Part shown: piece by piece, positions 39,077-49,253 of the stretch
Layout of the letters: each line of letters starts with the position of its first letter
Position numbering within the stretch: position 1 is the stretch's first letter
Source: Oscillospiraceae bacterium
GTDB taxonomy: Bacteria; Bacillota; Clostridia; Oscillospirales; Ruminococcaceae
Length of the DNA stretch: 64,000 bases
Direction of reading: 5' to 3'
NCBI GenBank assembly: GCA_017887325.1
Contig: JAGHIE010000001.1
Coordinates: 62,001-126,000 of the forward strand
The notes under the pieces: model-generated
Told to the model about the DNA's origin: nothing
The model's database searches: none
Seen by the model: the letters and a program-made list of their open reading frames with translations, nothing else
Position numbers and translations under genes: made by a program

Positions 39077-39116
39077 AACAACACTTCCTTTCGTTTATTT
39101 TAGAATAACCTTTTTT

Positions 39117-39152
39117 TATAATAAAGTCAATAAAATTATTGACTTTATTATA
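39117..39152. promoter_or_regulatory. Perfect palindrome (17-bp arms, 2-nt spacer) upstream of marR
   Basis: TATAATAAAGTCAATAA-AA-TTATTGACTTTATTATA. Confidence 0.8.
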
Positions 39153-39160
39153 ATTATCTA

Positions 39161-39206
39161 TTAAAATAGTTAAGTAAATTTAATTAAGTTTACTTAACTA
39201 TTTTAA
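39161..39206. promoter_or_regulatory. Perfect inverted repeat (18-bp arms), putative MarR operator
   Basis: TTAAAATAGTTAAGTAAA-N10-TTTACTTAACTATTTTAA. Confidence 0.75.
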
Positions 39207-39226
39207 TGGTAAGGAGTTGTTAATTA

Positions 39227-39655
39227 TTGGAAATAATTAATTCTATAAATAAATTTTATTATGAATTATCAATACAAGAATTAAAGCTTATGAGTCAAAA
39301 TGAACAATATAATAAAATGTCTCACAATACAATGCTTTATTTAAATATTATATCTTGTAAAGAAAATTGTACTGTAAGTATGCTAGCAGAAATTTTAAAT
39401 ATTACAAAATCTGCTGTAACAATAAAAGTAAATGAACTTGTTGCAAAAGGATATTTAAAAAAGATACAAAGTGAAACTGACAAAAGAATTTATTATATAA
39501 AATTAAGTGATAGTATGCAAAATATTTTTGATGATTACGATAATTTTATTTATAGAACTTTTGACAAAATAAAAAATATGTATAATGAAGAACAAATAAA
39601 CAACTTTTGTGAAATAATGAATTTTATATCTGAAAAAGCCTCGGAGGAAAATTAA
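39227..39655 (+). CDS. MarR-family regulator
   Basis: VSMLAEILNITKSAVTIKVNELVAKGYLKKIQSETDKRIYYIKLS. Confidence 0.85.
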   Translation: MEIINSINKFYYELSIQELKLMSQNEQYNKMSHNTMLYLNIISCKENCTVSMLAEILNITKSAVTIKVNELVAKGYLKKIQSETDKRIYYIKLSDSMQNIFDDYDNFIYRTFDKIKNMYNEEQINNFCEIMNFISEKASEEN

Positions 39656-39656
39656 T

Positions 39657-40988
39657 ATGGATCATAGTTTAAATCAGAAAATTACAGTAGGTTCTATTTT
39701 TAAATTTACATTACCTAGCATAATAATGATGATATTTATGTCATTATACACTATGGTTGACGGTGTGTTTGTATCTCGTTTAGTTAATACAGATGCTTTA
39801 TCAGCTGTGAATATAGCATATCCTTTAATTAGTATATTTGTTGCTATAGGAACTATGTTTGGTACTGGATTAACAGCTATAGTTGCTAAAAAAATTGGTG
39901 AAGGTAAAAAACAAGAAGCTAGAGAAAATTTCTCATTTGTTTTAATAGTAGCTGTATTTATAGGTATAATTTTGTGTTTAATATGCCAGTTTTTTGTAAA
40001 AGATATAGTTAATATTCTAGGTGCTAATGATGTTATATATCCTTATGCATTAGATTATTTATCAACTTTATTATGGTTTTCACCTATAAGTATAATTCAA
40101 TTAGCTTATCAATATCTATTTGTTGCTAATGGTAAATCAAAAATAGGATTAATCGTAACTATATTAGGTGGCATTGCAAATATAGTTTTAGACTATGTTT
40201 TTATAGCTATATTTGATATGGGTATAAAAGGTGCTGCCATAGCAACAGGTATTGGATATAGTATTCCTGCTATATATGGCACAATATACTTTATAGTTAA
40301 AAGACATCTTAATATTTATTTTGTTAAACCAAAAAAAGATTTAAATGTTCTTTTCAAAAGTATGACAAACGGTTCATCTGAAATGGTTACAAACCTTGCT
40401 ATGAGTATAACTACATTCTTATACAATTTAGTTATGGTAAGGACATTAGGTCAAGACGGAGTTGCTGCTATTACTATGGTTTTATACATGGACTTTTTAC
40501 TAGTAGCTATCAGTTTAGGATACTCAATGGGTGTTGCTCCATTAATAAGCTATAATTATGGTTGTCAAGATAATCAAAAACTTAAAAAAATCTTTAAAAT
40601 AAGCATTATATTTTCTATATTGCTAGGTGTTATTACAACATCATTAACCACATTATTTGCAGAACAACTAATAGGCCTATTCACTAAAAAAGGAGAATAT
40701 GTATTCGATTTAGCAGTATCTGGACTTTATTTATATGCTATTGGATACATATTTAAAGGAGTTAATATATTTAGTTCTGCAATGTTTACAGCTTTCTCAA
40801 ATGGAAAAATATCTGCCGTTCTTTCTTTTACAAGAACTTTGGTATTTTTAGTTGCAACTATTTTAGGATTAGGATATCTATTTGGTGTAACTGGTGTTTG
40901 GAGTGCTGTTTCTGTTACAGAATTTTTATCTATTTTATTAAGTGCATTCTTCTTAATAAGATATAAAGATAAATATAATTATCTATAA
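39657..40988 (+). CDS. MATE-family efflux transporter
   Basis: 12-TM MATE pattern; FTLPSIIMMIFMSLYTMVDGVFVSRLVNTDALSAVNIAYP. Confidence 0.9.
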   Translation: MDHSLNQKITVGSIFKFTLPSIIMMIFMSLYTMVDGVFVSRLVNTDALSAVNIAYPLISIFVAIGTMFGTGLTAIVAKKIGEGKKQEARENFSFVLIVAVFIGIILCLICQFFVKDIVNILGANDVIYPYALDYLSTLLWFSPISIIQLAYQYLFVANGKSKIGLIVTILGGIANIVLDYVFIAIFDMGIKGAAIATGIGYSIPAIYGTIYFIVKRHLNIYFVKPKKDLNVLFKSMTNGSSEMVTNLAMSITTFLYNLVMVRTLGQDGVAAITMVLYMDFLLVAISLGYSMGVAPLISYNYGCQDNQKLKKIFKISIIFSILLGVITTSLTTLFAEQLIGLFTKKGEYVFDLAVSGLYLYAIGYIFKGVNIFSSAMFTAFSNGKISAVLSFTRTLVFLVATILGLGYLFGVTGVWSAVSVTEFLSILLSAFFLIRYKDKYNYL

Positions 40989-41026
40989 AAAATAAGAGTT
41001 ACAACTTAAGTTGTAACTCTTATTTT

Positions 41027-43576
41027 TTATATTCCTTTTGAAGTTCTTACACTTGGTAAATAATTTCTTGAAACTCTTTCTACAAACAAGCGATTATTTT
41101 CAATGTTTACTCCTTCAAACTCAACTTTGTCTTGACCTTCAACTACTTCTGATGATTTCATAAAGCTATCTTTTTCATCTAAAGTATTATATAAGTATAT
41201 TATATCTCCTTTTTTAACATTAGATATAACCACTTTATCTCCATTTATTTCTATTTCAGATGGTAAAACTTTTCTAGATTGTTCTGGATATGCTTCATCA
41301 AAAAGTTCAAAAGCGTAAATTCTTGTATGACCATCACCATTCAAACTAGTTTGAGCTGGTTCTAAAATTTGAAGTCTTACATATCTTGCATCAACAGGAT
41401 TAAACAACATTCTTAAAACTTCATTGTCTACATTTTCATAAACTTCATCAACTATACTAAAGTTTTCACCATCAACACTTGCTAAAATTTGGAAATCTCT
41501 AGTGTTCCATACTTGTGTTTCTTTAGCATCAGGGTGTCCACAGTTTACTACACGATATTGTTTTATATTTCTTACTTGTTTTAAATCTACTGTCAAATAT
41601 GGTCTTAATTGAGTAGAACACCATTTTCCACCTGGTACAATTTTACCACTAACAACATTTTGTCCTATTTCTTTATCATTAGCATCACTTGAAGTTTCTA
41701 CTGTAACACCTAATGAGCCTAGCGCTATGTTATTTCTATTATAATTTAATTCTAGTGGTGCATTTTCAATACCAACTGCAACAGCAACAATGCTTGTTAT
41801 ATCTTTTATAAATGGTTTAATTCTATATGTAGCAACATCTACTGTAAAGTTTTGTTCTCTACCGTCTTTAAATCTTCTTACTTTACATTTTTCTGTTAAA
41901 TCTAATAATCTTAAAGATTCTGTATTAAAGTGCTCAACTTTTAATTTATCTTTATCATAAAATGCTTTTATAGCATTTAAAGCATTTTGACCTGATTTAG
42001 CAACTAATTCAAAAGCTTGTAAAAATGGATTTAATTCTTCAACTAAAGTTTTATTTTTACATTTATTCATTATTGTCAATGCTGCATTTTCCATTTCTAC
42101 AAATTTATCATATAAACTTGCTAATTTATCACTTATATCATTATTATTAACTACACCATCTTTAACTTGTTGTAAAAGGTCTTTTATTTCCCAAGACTCA
42201 TCATAGAAGAAATCTCCACTAATACCACCGTCATCTAGTAAATAACAGCTATTAGAAGCAAAAATTTCTAATTCTTTTGCAACATCTTTATCCAATGCAA
42301 CAAATGATTGTTTAAAACTTTCTTCAGCATTATATGCTTTTGTATTCCAGTTATGATCCGCAATACAGAACAATGCTTGTTTAGAAGCTTGTGCTTGGTT
42401 CATAGGATTTGAGAAAAATGCATTTATATTATCTATATCTGTACTTAGATTTTCTACTTTACCCATTAATATTTTAGCATCACAATAGTCATTTACAGGA
42501 TAGTTCCACCATACAGATAAATTTTTATTACTGTTAATAATTCTTTTTGGTGCTTCCATTTGCTCTCTTGAAATATTAGACATAGTTGCAGCACCTGTCC
42601 ACATTATTTCTACATCTTCATGTAAAGTTTCTACAAATGGTTTAAAGTATTCTGTCATAGATGGACCCCATGCTTCGCAATATCTAGTACCAACTGTAAC
42701 TAAAGGTCTAACATCTTTTTTAGGTTTAACAAATAAATCATCTATTTTATTTATAAACTCTGCTTGTTGCTTACCGTCTGGAATTCCACCAATATCATCA
42801 AATAAAACACCAAATTGTCTAACACCCAAACCATATAATTGTTCTAGTTTATTTATAGCAGATTGTAAATCTTCCTCACTATCAAGGTCTATTGTATCTC
42901 CAGGGTGAATTGTCCACATAAAAGTGAAGTTATTATCATAACCTGTTTTAGCTAATTCTTCTATTTGCTTAGCTTCTTTTTCAGGATATAATTCTCTCCA
43001 ATATTTTCTGTGATATGGGTCATCTTTTGGAGCGTAAATATATGTGTTCATTTTATATTCACTTCCAAATTTCATTAAATCCATACGGTCGTTATGTGTC
43101 CAAGGGAAACCATAAAAACCTTCAATAAATCCACGATATAAAATATTAGGATAGTCCTTTATAAAACCTTTTAATATTTTATTATCTTTTATTTGTTCTA
43201 ATATTTGAGAAAGTGTTAAAACTGCATAGTATAAACCTTCTTGGTCGTTACCTACTAAATAAATATTAGCACAATCATTTCCTTCAATAAATAATTGATA
43301 TCCTTCAAATTTATATTCATTATCTACTTCAAAATTAACTTTTTCATCATTAAAATCTTTTAATAAAGATAAATAAATATTAGTATCGTTTACTGGTTTA
43401 TTAGAAAAAGTATTATTATATTGATTACTGTTTAAAACATTTTTTAGTTTATCTAATGTTATTTGTTTTATATCACCATTACAGATAACATTAATATTTT
43501 CAGTAACTCTTAACTCAGTTTCTTCAAAATTTTGTAATTGAACATTAGGCCATATTTTATATGTGGTATTATTCAT
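41027..43576 (-). CDS. GH84 beta-N-acetylglucosaminidase with discoidin (CBM32-like) domain
   Basis: YRGFIEGFYGFPWTHNDRMDLMKFGSEYKMNTYIYAPKDDPYHR, VLFDDIGG catalytic DD; C-terminal F5/8-C-like module. Confidence 0.9.
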   Translation of the reverse strand: MNNTTYKIWPNVQLQNFEETELRVTENINVICNGDIKQITLDKLKNVLNSNQYNNTFSNKPVNDTNIYLSLLKDFNDEKVNFEVDNEYKFEGYQLFIEGNDCANIYLVGNDQEGLYYAVLTLSQILEQIKDNKILKGFIKDYPNILYRGFIEGFYGFPWTHNDRMDLMKFGSEYKMNTYIYAPKDDPYHRKYWRELYPEKEAKQIEELAKTGYDNNFTFMWTIHPGDTIDLDSEEDLQSAINKLEQLYGLGVRQFGVLFDDIGGIPDGKQQAEFINKIDDLFVKPKKDVRPLVTVGTRYCEAWGPSMTEYFKPFVETLHEDVEIMWTGAATMSNISREQMEAPKRIINSNKNLSVWWNYPVNDYCDAKILMGKVENLSTDIDNINAFFSNPMNQAQASKQALFCIADHNWNTKAYNAEESFKQSFVALDKDVAKELEIFASNSCYLLDDGGISGDFFYDESWEIKDLLQQVKDGVVNNNDISDKLASLYDKFVEMENAALTIMNKCKNKTLVEELNPFLQAFELVAKSGQNALNAIKAFYDKDKLKVEHFNTESLRLLDLTEKCKVRRFKDGREQNFTVDVATYRIKPFIKDITSIVAVAVGIENAPLELNYNRNNIALGSLGVTVETSSDANDKEIGQNVVSGKIVPGGKWCSTQLRPYLTVDLKQVRNIKQYRVVNCGHPDAKETQVWNTRDFQILASVDGENFSIVDEVYENVDNEVLRMLFNPVDARYVRLQILEPAQTSLNGDGHTRIYAFELFDEAYPEQSRKVLPSEIEINGDKVVISNVKKGDIIYLYNTLDEKDSFMKSSEVVEGQDKVEFEGVNIENNRLFVERVSRNYLPSVRTSKGI

Positions 43577-43667
43577 AATACACCCACCTCTTTCTTCAAA
43601 CAATAAGTCTGACATTATGATATATCATATTATAGCATACTGCCTTTTAGTGTCAATAAACCTACTA

Positions 43668-44483
43668 TTAAAATTTTTCATTTCTATATTTACTAGGGCT
43701 TATTTTTCTAAGTTTTTTAAATGTTTTGGAAAAAGAAATTACATCTTGATATCCACAAGAATTTGATATTGCTTTTATAGTTAAATCAGTATTTCTCAAT
43801 AATTCTTCTGCTTTTGACATTCTAAATTCTACTAAATATTTACTTGGTGATATATTCAAATATTTTTTAAATATATGTGATAGATAACATCTATTTATTG
43901 ATAAATACTTTGCCATATCATTAATTGTTATATCATAATGATAATTATAATTTATATAATCAATTGCTTTTTCTATATAATAATTTGTTTTACTATCATC
44001 AATTTGTTTTTGTGGCAAATTTTCCGATAGAATTGCTAAGAAATCATATAATAAACTTTGCAATTTCATTTCTTGATAAAAACTTGACTCGTTATATTTT
44101 AGCATTTTTTCTACACATTCTAAAACTTTATCTATTCTTTCAAAATTGATTACTGGATTTTTCTTGCTAAGTCCACAATTACATAAATATTTATCTACAT
44201 TTTCACCCTCTATTGAAATCCAAACATACTCCCATGGATTTTCTTCATCTGCTTGATAAAAAACAACATTATTTGGAGTAATTAAAAAAATATCTCCTTT
44301 TTTCAAATCGTATGTTTTTCCATTTGTAACAAACTTACCTTTTCCATTTATAACACAATGTATTACATAACTCGAATGTATTCCCTCTCCAAAATAATGG
44401 AGTGGTTTACATTTTTGATGTCCACAAAAAAGCATTTTTATATTATAATCTTTTCTTGTTTTTAAAATCAATTCTTTATCCAT
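43668..44483 (-). CDS. AraC-family regulator
   Basis: C-terminal double HTH SINRCYLSHIFKKYLNISPSKYLVEFRMSKAEELL...FSKTFKKLRKISPSKYR. Confidence 0.9.
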   Translation of the reverse strand: MDKELILKTRKDYNIKMLFCGHQKCKPLHYFGEGIHSSYVIHCVINGKGKFVTNGKTYDLKKGDIFLITPNNVVFYQADEENPWEYVWISIEGENVDKYLCNCGLSKKNPVINFERIDKVLECVEKMLKYNESSFYQEMKLQSLLYDFLAILSENLPQKQIDDSKTNYYIEKAIDYINYNYHYDITINDMAKYLSINRCYLSHIFKKYLNISPSKYLVEFRMSKAEELLRNTDLTIKAISNSCGYQDVISFSKTFKKLRKISPSKYRNEKF

Positions 44484-44579
44484 AATAATAAATCACCACA
44501 ATGTAAAGTATAATATTTTTATTGTTATATTACAACCTAAAAAAGCTGATTTAACTAGTTTGTTAAATCAGCTTTTTTA

Positions 44580-46135
44580 TTATACTTCAAAACCGGAAAT
44601 TCCTGTTTTTTCATACCAATTATATTTTTTTATTTGTCCATTTATTTCCCATTTTGATGGACATTTTGTATATAACCAATCAATAGGTTTTATAATATCT
44701 TCTTGCTTACTGTTTATTAACAATAACTCTTTTAATTCCTCTTGTACTTCTTTAGACAAATCTTTTATTTTAGCAGATATAAATAAAGGTGTTGAACTTC
44801 TAGCTACCAAATCTGCCCATTGTCTATTGTATTTCCAAGGTAAATCTTGCATAGATTTTATACCAACACAGTCAGCATCAATATCAAAAAATGTTTTATG
44901 TTGTGGCAATCTAAATGCTAGTGTATTTATACCATATTTTCTTGTTCTTTCCCAGCAAAATCCACTTACATCATCACCAATTCTTTGCATATGCATTAAT
45001 CCTGCACCTAAATGTCCTATACAGTTACAACCTAAAATATAACAACTATCATTTGTTGCATCTAAAATAGCTTTATATAAGTCTTTGATTATTTGAGCTG
45101 TTGTTTTAGTTCTGTCATAAAAACACCAATCACCTTTTGCCACATTGTCATTCATTTGAAATCCCCAAGCATCAAATATATCAAATGTAGAAAAATCGTG
45201 TTTTATAAGTTTGTATCCCCAATCAACTATATCTGAAATAATATTTTTAATATAATCTAAAACTTCTGGTACAGATGGGTCTAATATTTGAAAATCTCTT
45301 GATAATCTCCATTCTTTTGGTAATTTATCATCAGATGTATGTAGTAATCTAACCCATATTCCAGGTTTACAACCTCTATCACTAATCTCTTTTGCAAGTT
45401 TTTTCATATCAGGAAATTTTTCATTTCCTTTATGCCAAGGTCCACCATTATACTCATTTATTTTATGTGCCACTTGCCAACCATCATCAATAACCATAAA
45501 AGGTCTGTTATCTATTTTTTGATCAACTAGTTTTGATAAATAATCTGTATCTTCTATAACTGATTTTTCAGATATATCTCCATAAGCATAATACCAGTTG
45601 TTAAAACCATACACTGGTTCTTTTGGTAATATTGGATCATCACACATTTTTGTGCAAAAATGCTTTGCAAAATCAAAAATATCTACATTTTCATTATTTT
45701 CATAAACTACATCACAAACTTTTAGTTTTCCATTTAGTAGTACGCCTTTAGTACCATTTCTAACATCTAAATTTAAAGTTATTCCTATTTCGTCTACTTG
45801 CCAATAACAAAATGCGTTTGGTCTTACTTTAACACCATATCCTACACTTTGATTTTCTCTACTAATCAAGAAGTACCATGGCATAACTCTGTCAGCGCAT
45901 AATCCTCTCCACTCTAAATCTCCATAGCTTCTTTCCCAAGCATCAGATAAAAATTTACTATCAACAGGAATATCCATGTTCCAACGCAATTTTATATTTT
46001 TTAACTCTACATTTTCAGCTTCTACATAAACACTTAAATGTGTTGTTTGATTTTCAAAAAAACATTTACTTTATCTTTTAAATCTTGATTATCTAAAATA
46101 ATATAATCTGGTGTTTTTATAATACTTTCAAACAT
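44580..46135 (-). pseudogene. GH36/melibiase-like alpha-galactosidase with a frameshift near the N-terminus
   Basis: PVYGFNNWYYAYG...FMVIDDGWQ; an ORF starting at 46135 moves into the main frame across an A7 tract at 46056-46062. Confidence 0.7.
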
Positions 46136-46243
46136 ATAACCACTCCTTTTGTGTGTTCAAATTATATCATATTAAAAATTTAAAAAATATATATTTTTGT
46201 TAGTTGTTATATGTTTAGTTGTTATATATTTTATATAAATAAC

Positions 46244-46275
46244 AAAAAGCTCGTATCTTTTGATACGAGCTTTTT
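46244..46275 (-). terminator. Terminator of ppdK
   Basis: AAAAAGCTCGTATC/GATACGAGCTTTTT. Confidence 0.8.
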
Positions 46276-46294
46276 AAAATTAGTCTATCGACTA

Positions 46295-48925
46295 TTATTT
46301 ATCAGCTAAAGCAGCTTGAGCAGCAGCTAAACGAGCGATTGGCACGCGGAATGGAGAACATGAAACATATGTTAAACCAACTTTGTGACAGAATTCAACA
46401 GAAGATGGGTCACCACCGTGTTCACCACAGATACCTAATTTGATATCAGGACGTGTTTGTTTACCTAATTTAGCAGCCATTTCTACTAATTTACCAACAC
46501 CTGTTTGGTCTAATTTAGCGAATGGGTCATTTTCATAGATTTTCTTATCATAGTAAGCATCTAAGAATTTACCAGCATCGTCACGGCTGAAACCGAATGT
46601 CATTTGTGTTAAGTCGTTAGTACCGAATGAGAAGAATTCAGCTTCTTTAGCGATTTCGTCAGCTGTTAATGCAGCACGAGGAATTTCGATCATTGTACCA
46701 ACTTTGTATGTTAATTCCATACCAGAAGCAGCGATAACTTCGTCAGCTGTTTTTGTAACAACACCTTTAACGTAAGCTAACTCTTTAACTTCACCAACTA
46801 ATGGAATCATGATTTCTGGAACCATTTCCCAATCAGCATGTCTAGCTTTAACAGCTAAAGCAGCTTGGATAACAGCTTTTGTTTGCATAGCAGCGATTTC
46901 TGGGTATGTTACTGCTAGACGACAACCACGGTGACCCATCATTGGGTTGAATTCGTGTAAGCCATCGATAACAGCTTTAACTTCTGCTACAGTTTTGTTC
47001 ATTTCTTTTGCAAGTTCTGCAATATCTTCTTCGTCTGTTGGAACGAATTCATGTAGAGGTGGGTCTAAGAAACGGATTGTAACTGGGTTACCTTCCATAG
47101 CTTCATATAATTCTTCAAAGTCACCTTGTTGCATTGGTAATAATTTAGCTAAAGCAACTTCTCTTTGTTCAACAGTATCAGCTAAAATCATTTCTCTCAT
47201 AGCTTTGATTCTGTCAGCTTCGAAGAACATATGCTCTGTACGACATAAACCAATACCTTCAGCACCGAAGCTTCTAGCTTGTTTAGCATCTCTTGGAGTA
47301 TCAGCATTTGTTCTAACTTTTAATGTTCTGAATTCGTCAGCCCATGTCATGATTCTGTCGAAATCACCAGAGATTGTAGCTTCAACAGTTGGGATAGCTT
47401 CACCATAGATTTTACCTGTTGAACCGTCTAATGAAATGTAGTCACCTTCATGGAATTCTTTTCCACCTAATGTGAATACTTTAGCTTCTTCGTCGATTTT
47501 GATTTCGCCACAACCAGATACACAGCAAGTACCCATACCACGAGCAACAACAGCTGCGTGAGATGTCATACCACCACGAACAGTTAAGATACCTTGAGCG
47601 TAGTTCATACCTTCGATATCTTCTGGAGATGTTTCTAATCTAACTAAGATAACTTTTTCACCTTTTTTAGTTGCCCATTCTGTAGCGTCGTCAGCTGTAA
47701 ATACAACTTTACCGCAAGCAGCACCAGGAGAAGCTGGTAGAGCAGAACCAACAGGAGTAGCAGCTTTTAATGCAGCTGTATCAAATGTTGGGTGTAATAA
47801 AGAATCTAAAGATCTTGGGTCGATCATAGCAACTGCTTCTTCAGGTGTTCTCATACCTTCATCAACTAAATCACAAGCGATTTTTAATGCAGCAGCAGCT
47901 GTACGTTTACCGTTTCTTGTTTGTAACATGAATAATTTACCATCTTCGATAGTGAATTCCATGTCTTGCATGTCACGGTAGTGTTTTTCTAATTTAGAAA
48001 CGATGTCTACGAATTGGTTGTAAACTTCTGGATTTTGTTCAGCTAAGTGAGAAATTGGGTTTGGAGTTCTAACACCAGCAACAACGTCTTCACCTTGAGC
48101 GTTCATTAAGTATTCACCGTATAGACCTTTTTCACCTGTTGATGGGTTTCTTGAGAAAGCAACACCTGTACCAGATGTATCGCCCATGTTACCGAATACC
48201 ATCATTTGAACGTTTACAGCAGTACCCCAAGAAGAAGGAATATCGTTCATTCTTCTGTAGTAAATAGCTCTAGGGTTGTCCCAAGAACGGAATACAGCTT
48301 TTACAGCGCCCATTAATTGTTCTTTAGGGTCAGATGGGAAATCTGTACCGATTTTAGCTTTGTATTCAGCTTTGAATTGTTCAGCTAATTCTTTTAAGTC
48401 TTCAGCTGTTAATTCTGTATCTAGAGTAACGCCTCTTTCTTCTTTCATTTTGTCGATTAATTCTTCAAAATATTTTTTACCAACTTCCATAACAACGTCA
48501 GAATACATTTGGATGAAACGACGGTATGAGTCATAAGCAAAACGAGCGTTACCTGTTTTTTCAGCAAATTTTTCTACAACTTCATCATTTAAACCTAAGT
48601 TTAAGATAGTATCCATCATACCTGGCATAGAAGCTCTAGCACCAGAACGAACTGAAACTAATAATGGGTTTTCTAAGTCACCGAATTTTTTACCAGCGAT
48701 TTCTTCTAATTTTTCGATGTTAGCCATGATTTCAGCTTGGATTTCTTCATTGATTTTTTCGCCATCAGCGTAGTATTGTGTACAAGCTTCAGTTGTAACT
48801 GTAAAACCTTGAGGAACTGGCATACCTAAAGATGTCATTTCAGCTAGGTTAGCACCTTTACCACCTAAAAGCTCACGCATAGAACCATTACCTTCTGAGA
48901 AAAGGTATACGAATTTCTTGCTCAT
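46295..48925 (-). CDS. ppdK: Pyruvate, phosphate dikinase
   Basis: LLGGKGANLAEM; GGMTSHAAVVARGMGTCCVSGC; full length. Confidence 0.97.
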   Translation of the reverse strand: MSKKFVYLFSEGNGSMRELLGGKGANLAEMTSLGMPVPQGFTVTTEACTQYYADGEKINEEIQAEIMANIEKLEEIAGKKFGDLENPLLVSVRSGARASMPGMMDTILNLGLNDEVVEKFAEKTGNARFAYDSYRRFIQMYSDVVMEVGKKYFEELIDKMKEERGVTLDTELTAEDLKELAEQFKAEYKAKIGTDFPSDPKEQLMGAVKAVFRSWDNPRAIYYRRMNDIPSSWGTAVNVQMMVFGNMGDTSGTGVAFSRNPSTGEKGLYGEYLMNAQGEDVVAGVRTPNPISHLAEQNPEVYNQFVDIVSKLEKHYRDMQDMEFTIEDGKLFMLQTRNGKRTAAAALKIACDLVDEGMRTPEEAVAMIDPRSLDSLLHPTFDTAALKAATPVGSALPASPGAACGKVVFTADDATEWATKKGEKVILVRLETSPEDIEGMNYAQGILTVRGGMTSHAAVVARGMGTCCVSGCGEIKIDEEAKVFTLGGKEFHEGDYISLDGSTGKIYGEAIPTVEATISGDFDRIMTWADEFRTLKVRTNADTPRDAKQARSFGAEGIGLCRTEHMFFEADRIKAMREMILADTVEQREVALAKLLPMQQGDFEELYEAMEGNPVTIRFLDPPLHEFVPTDEEDIAELAKEMNKTVAEVKAVIDGLHEFNPMMGHRGCRLAVTYPEIAAMQTKAVIQAALAVKARHADWEMVPEIMIPLVGEVKELAYVKGVVTKTADEVIAASGMELTYKVGTMIEIPRAALTADEIAKEAEFFSFGTNDLTQMTFGFSRDDAGKFLDAYYDKKIYENDPFAKLDQTGVGKLVEMAAKLGKQTRPDIKLGICGEHGGDPSSVEFCHKVGLTYVSCSPFRVPIARLAAAQAALADK

Positions 48926-49253
48926 AAAATTACCTCCAATAAATTTTATTGCACAAAAATACTATCTGTTTATTTTTATTAAATTAAAAAACAGACAAGT
49001 ACCTAGAGCAATTTTTATCTTCTTAAAATTAAATACAATTATAACATTATACACAATTTTAAGTTTTCTAGTTTATTATAACAAATAATGCAGAATTTTT
49101 CTACCTATTTATAAAAAAAATATAAAATTTATGAAATTTTAAAAAATTAACTAAATATTATAGTAAAGTATTGCATTTTTTTACGTTTATTGCAATAATA
49201 AATTATATAGGTGGAGATTAATTATTTATGTATAAATAATGAGGGGGTTTAAT

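Noticed and set aside
46947-47408. 153-aa plus-strand ORF
   Set aside because: Antisense within ppdK, a highly conserved enzyme.
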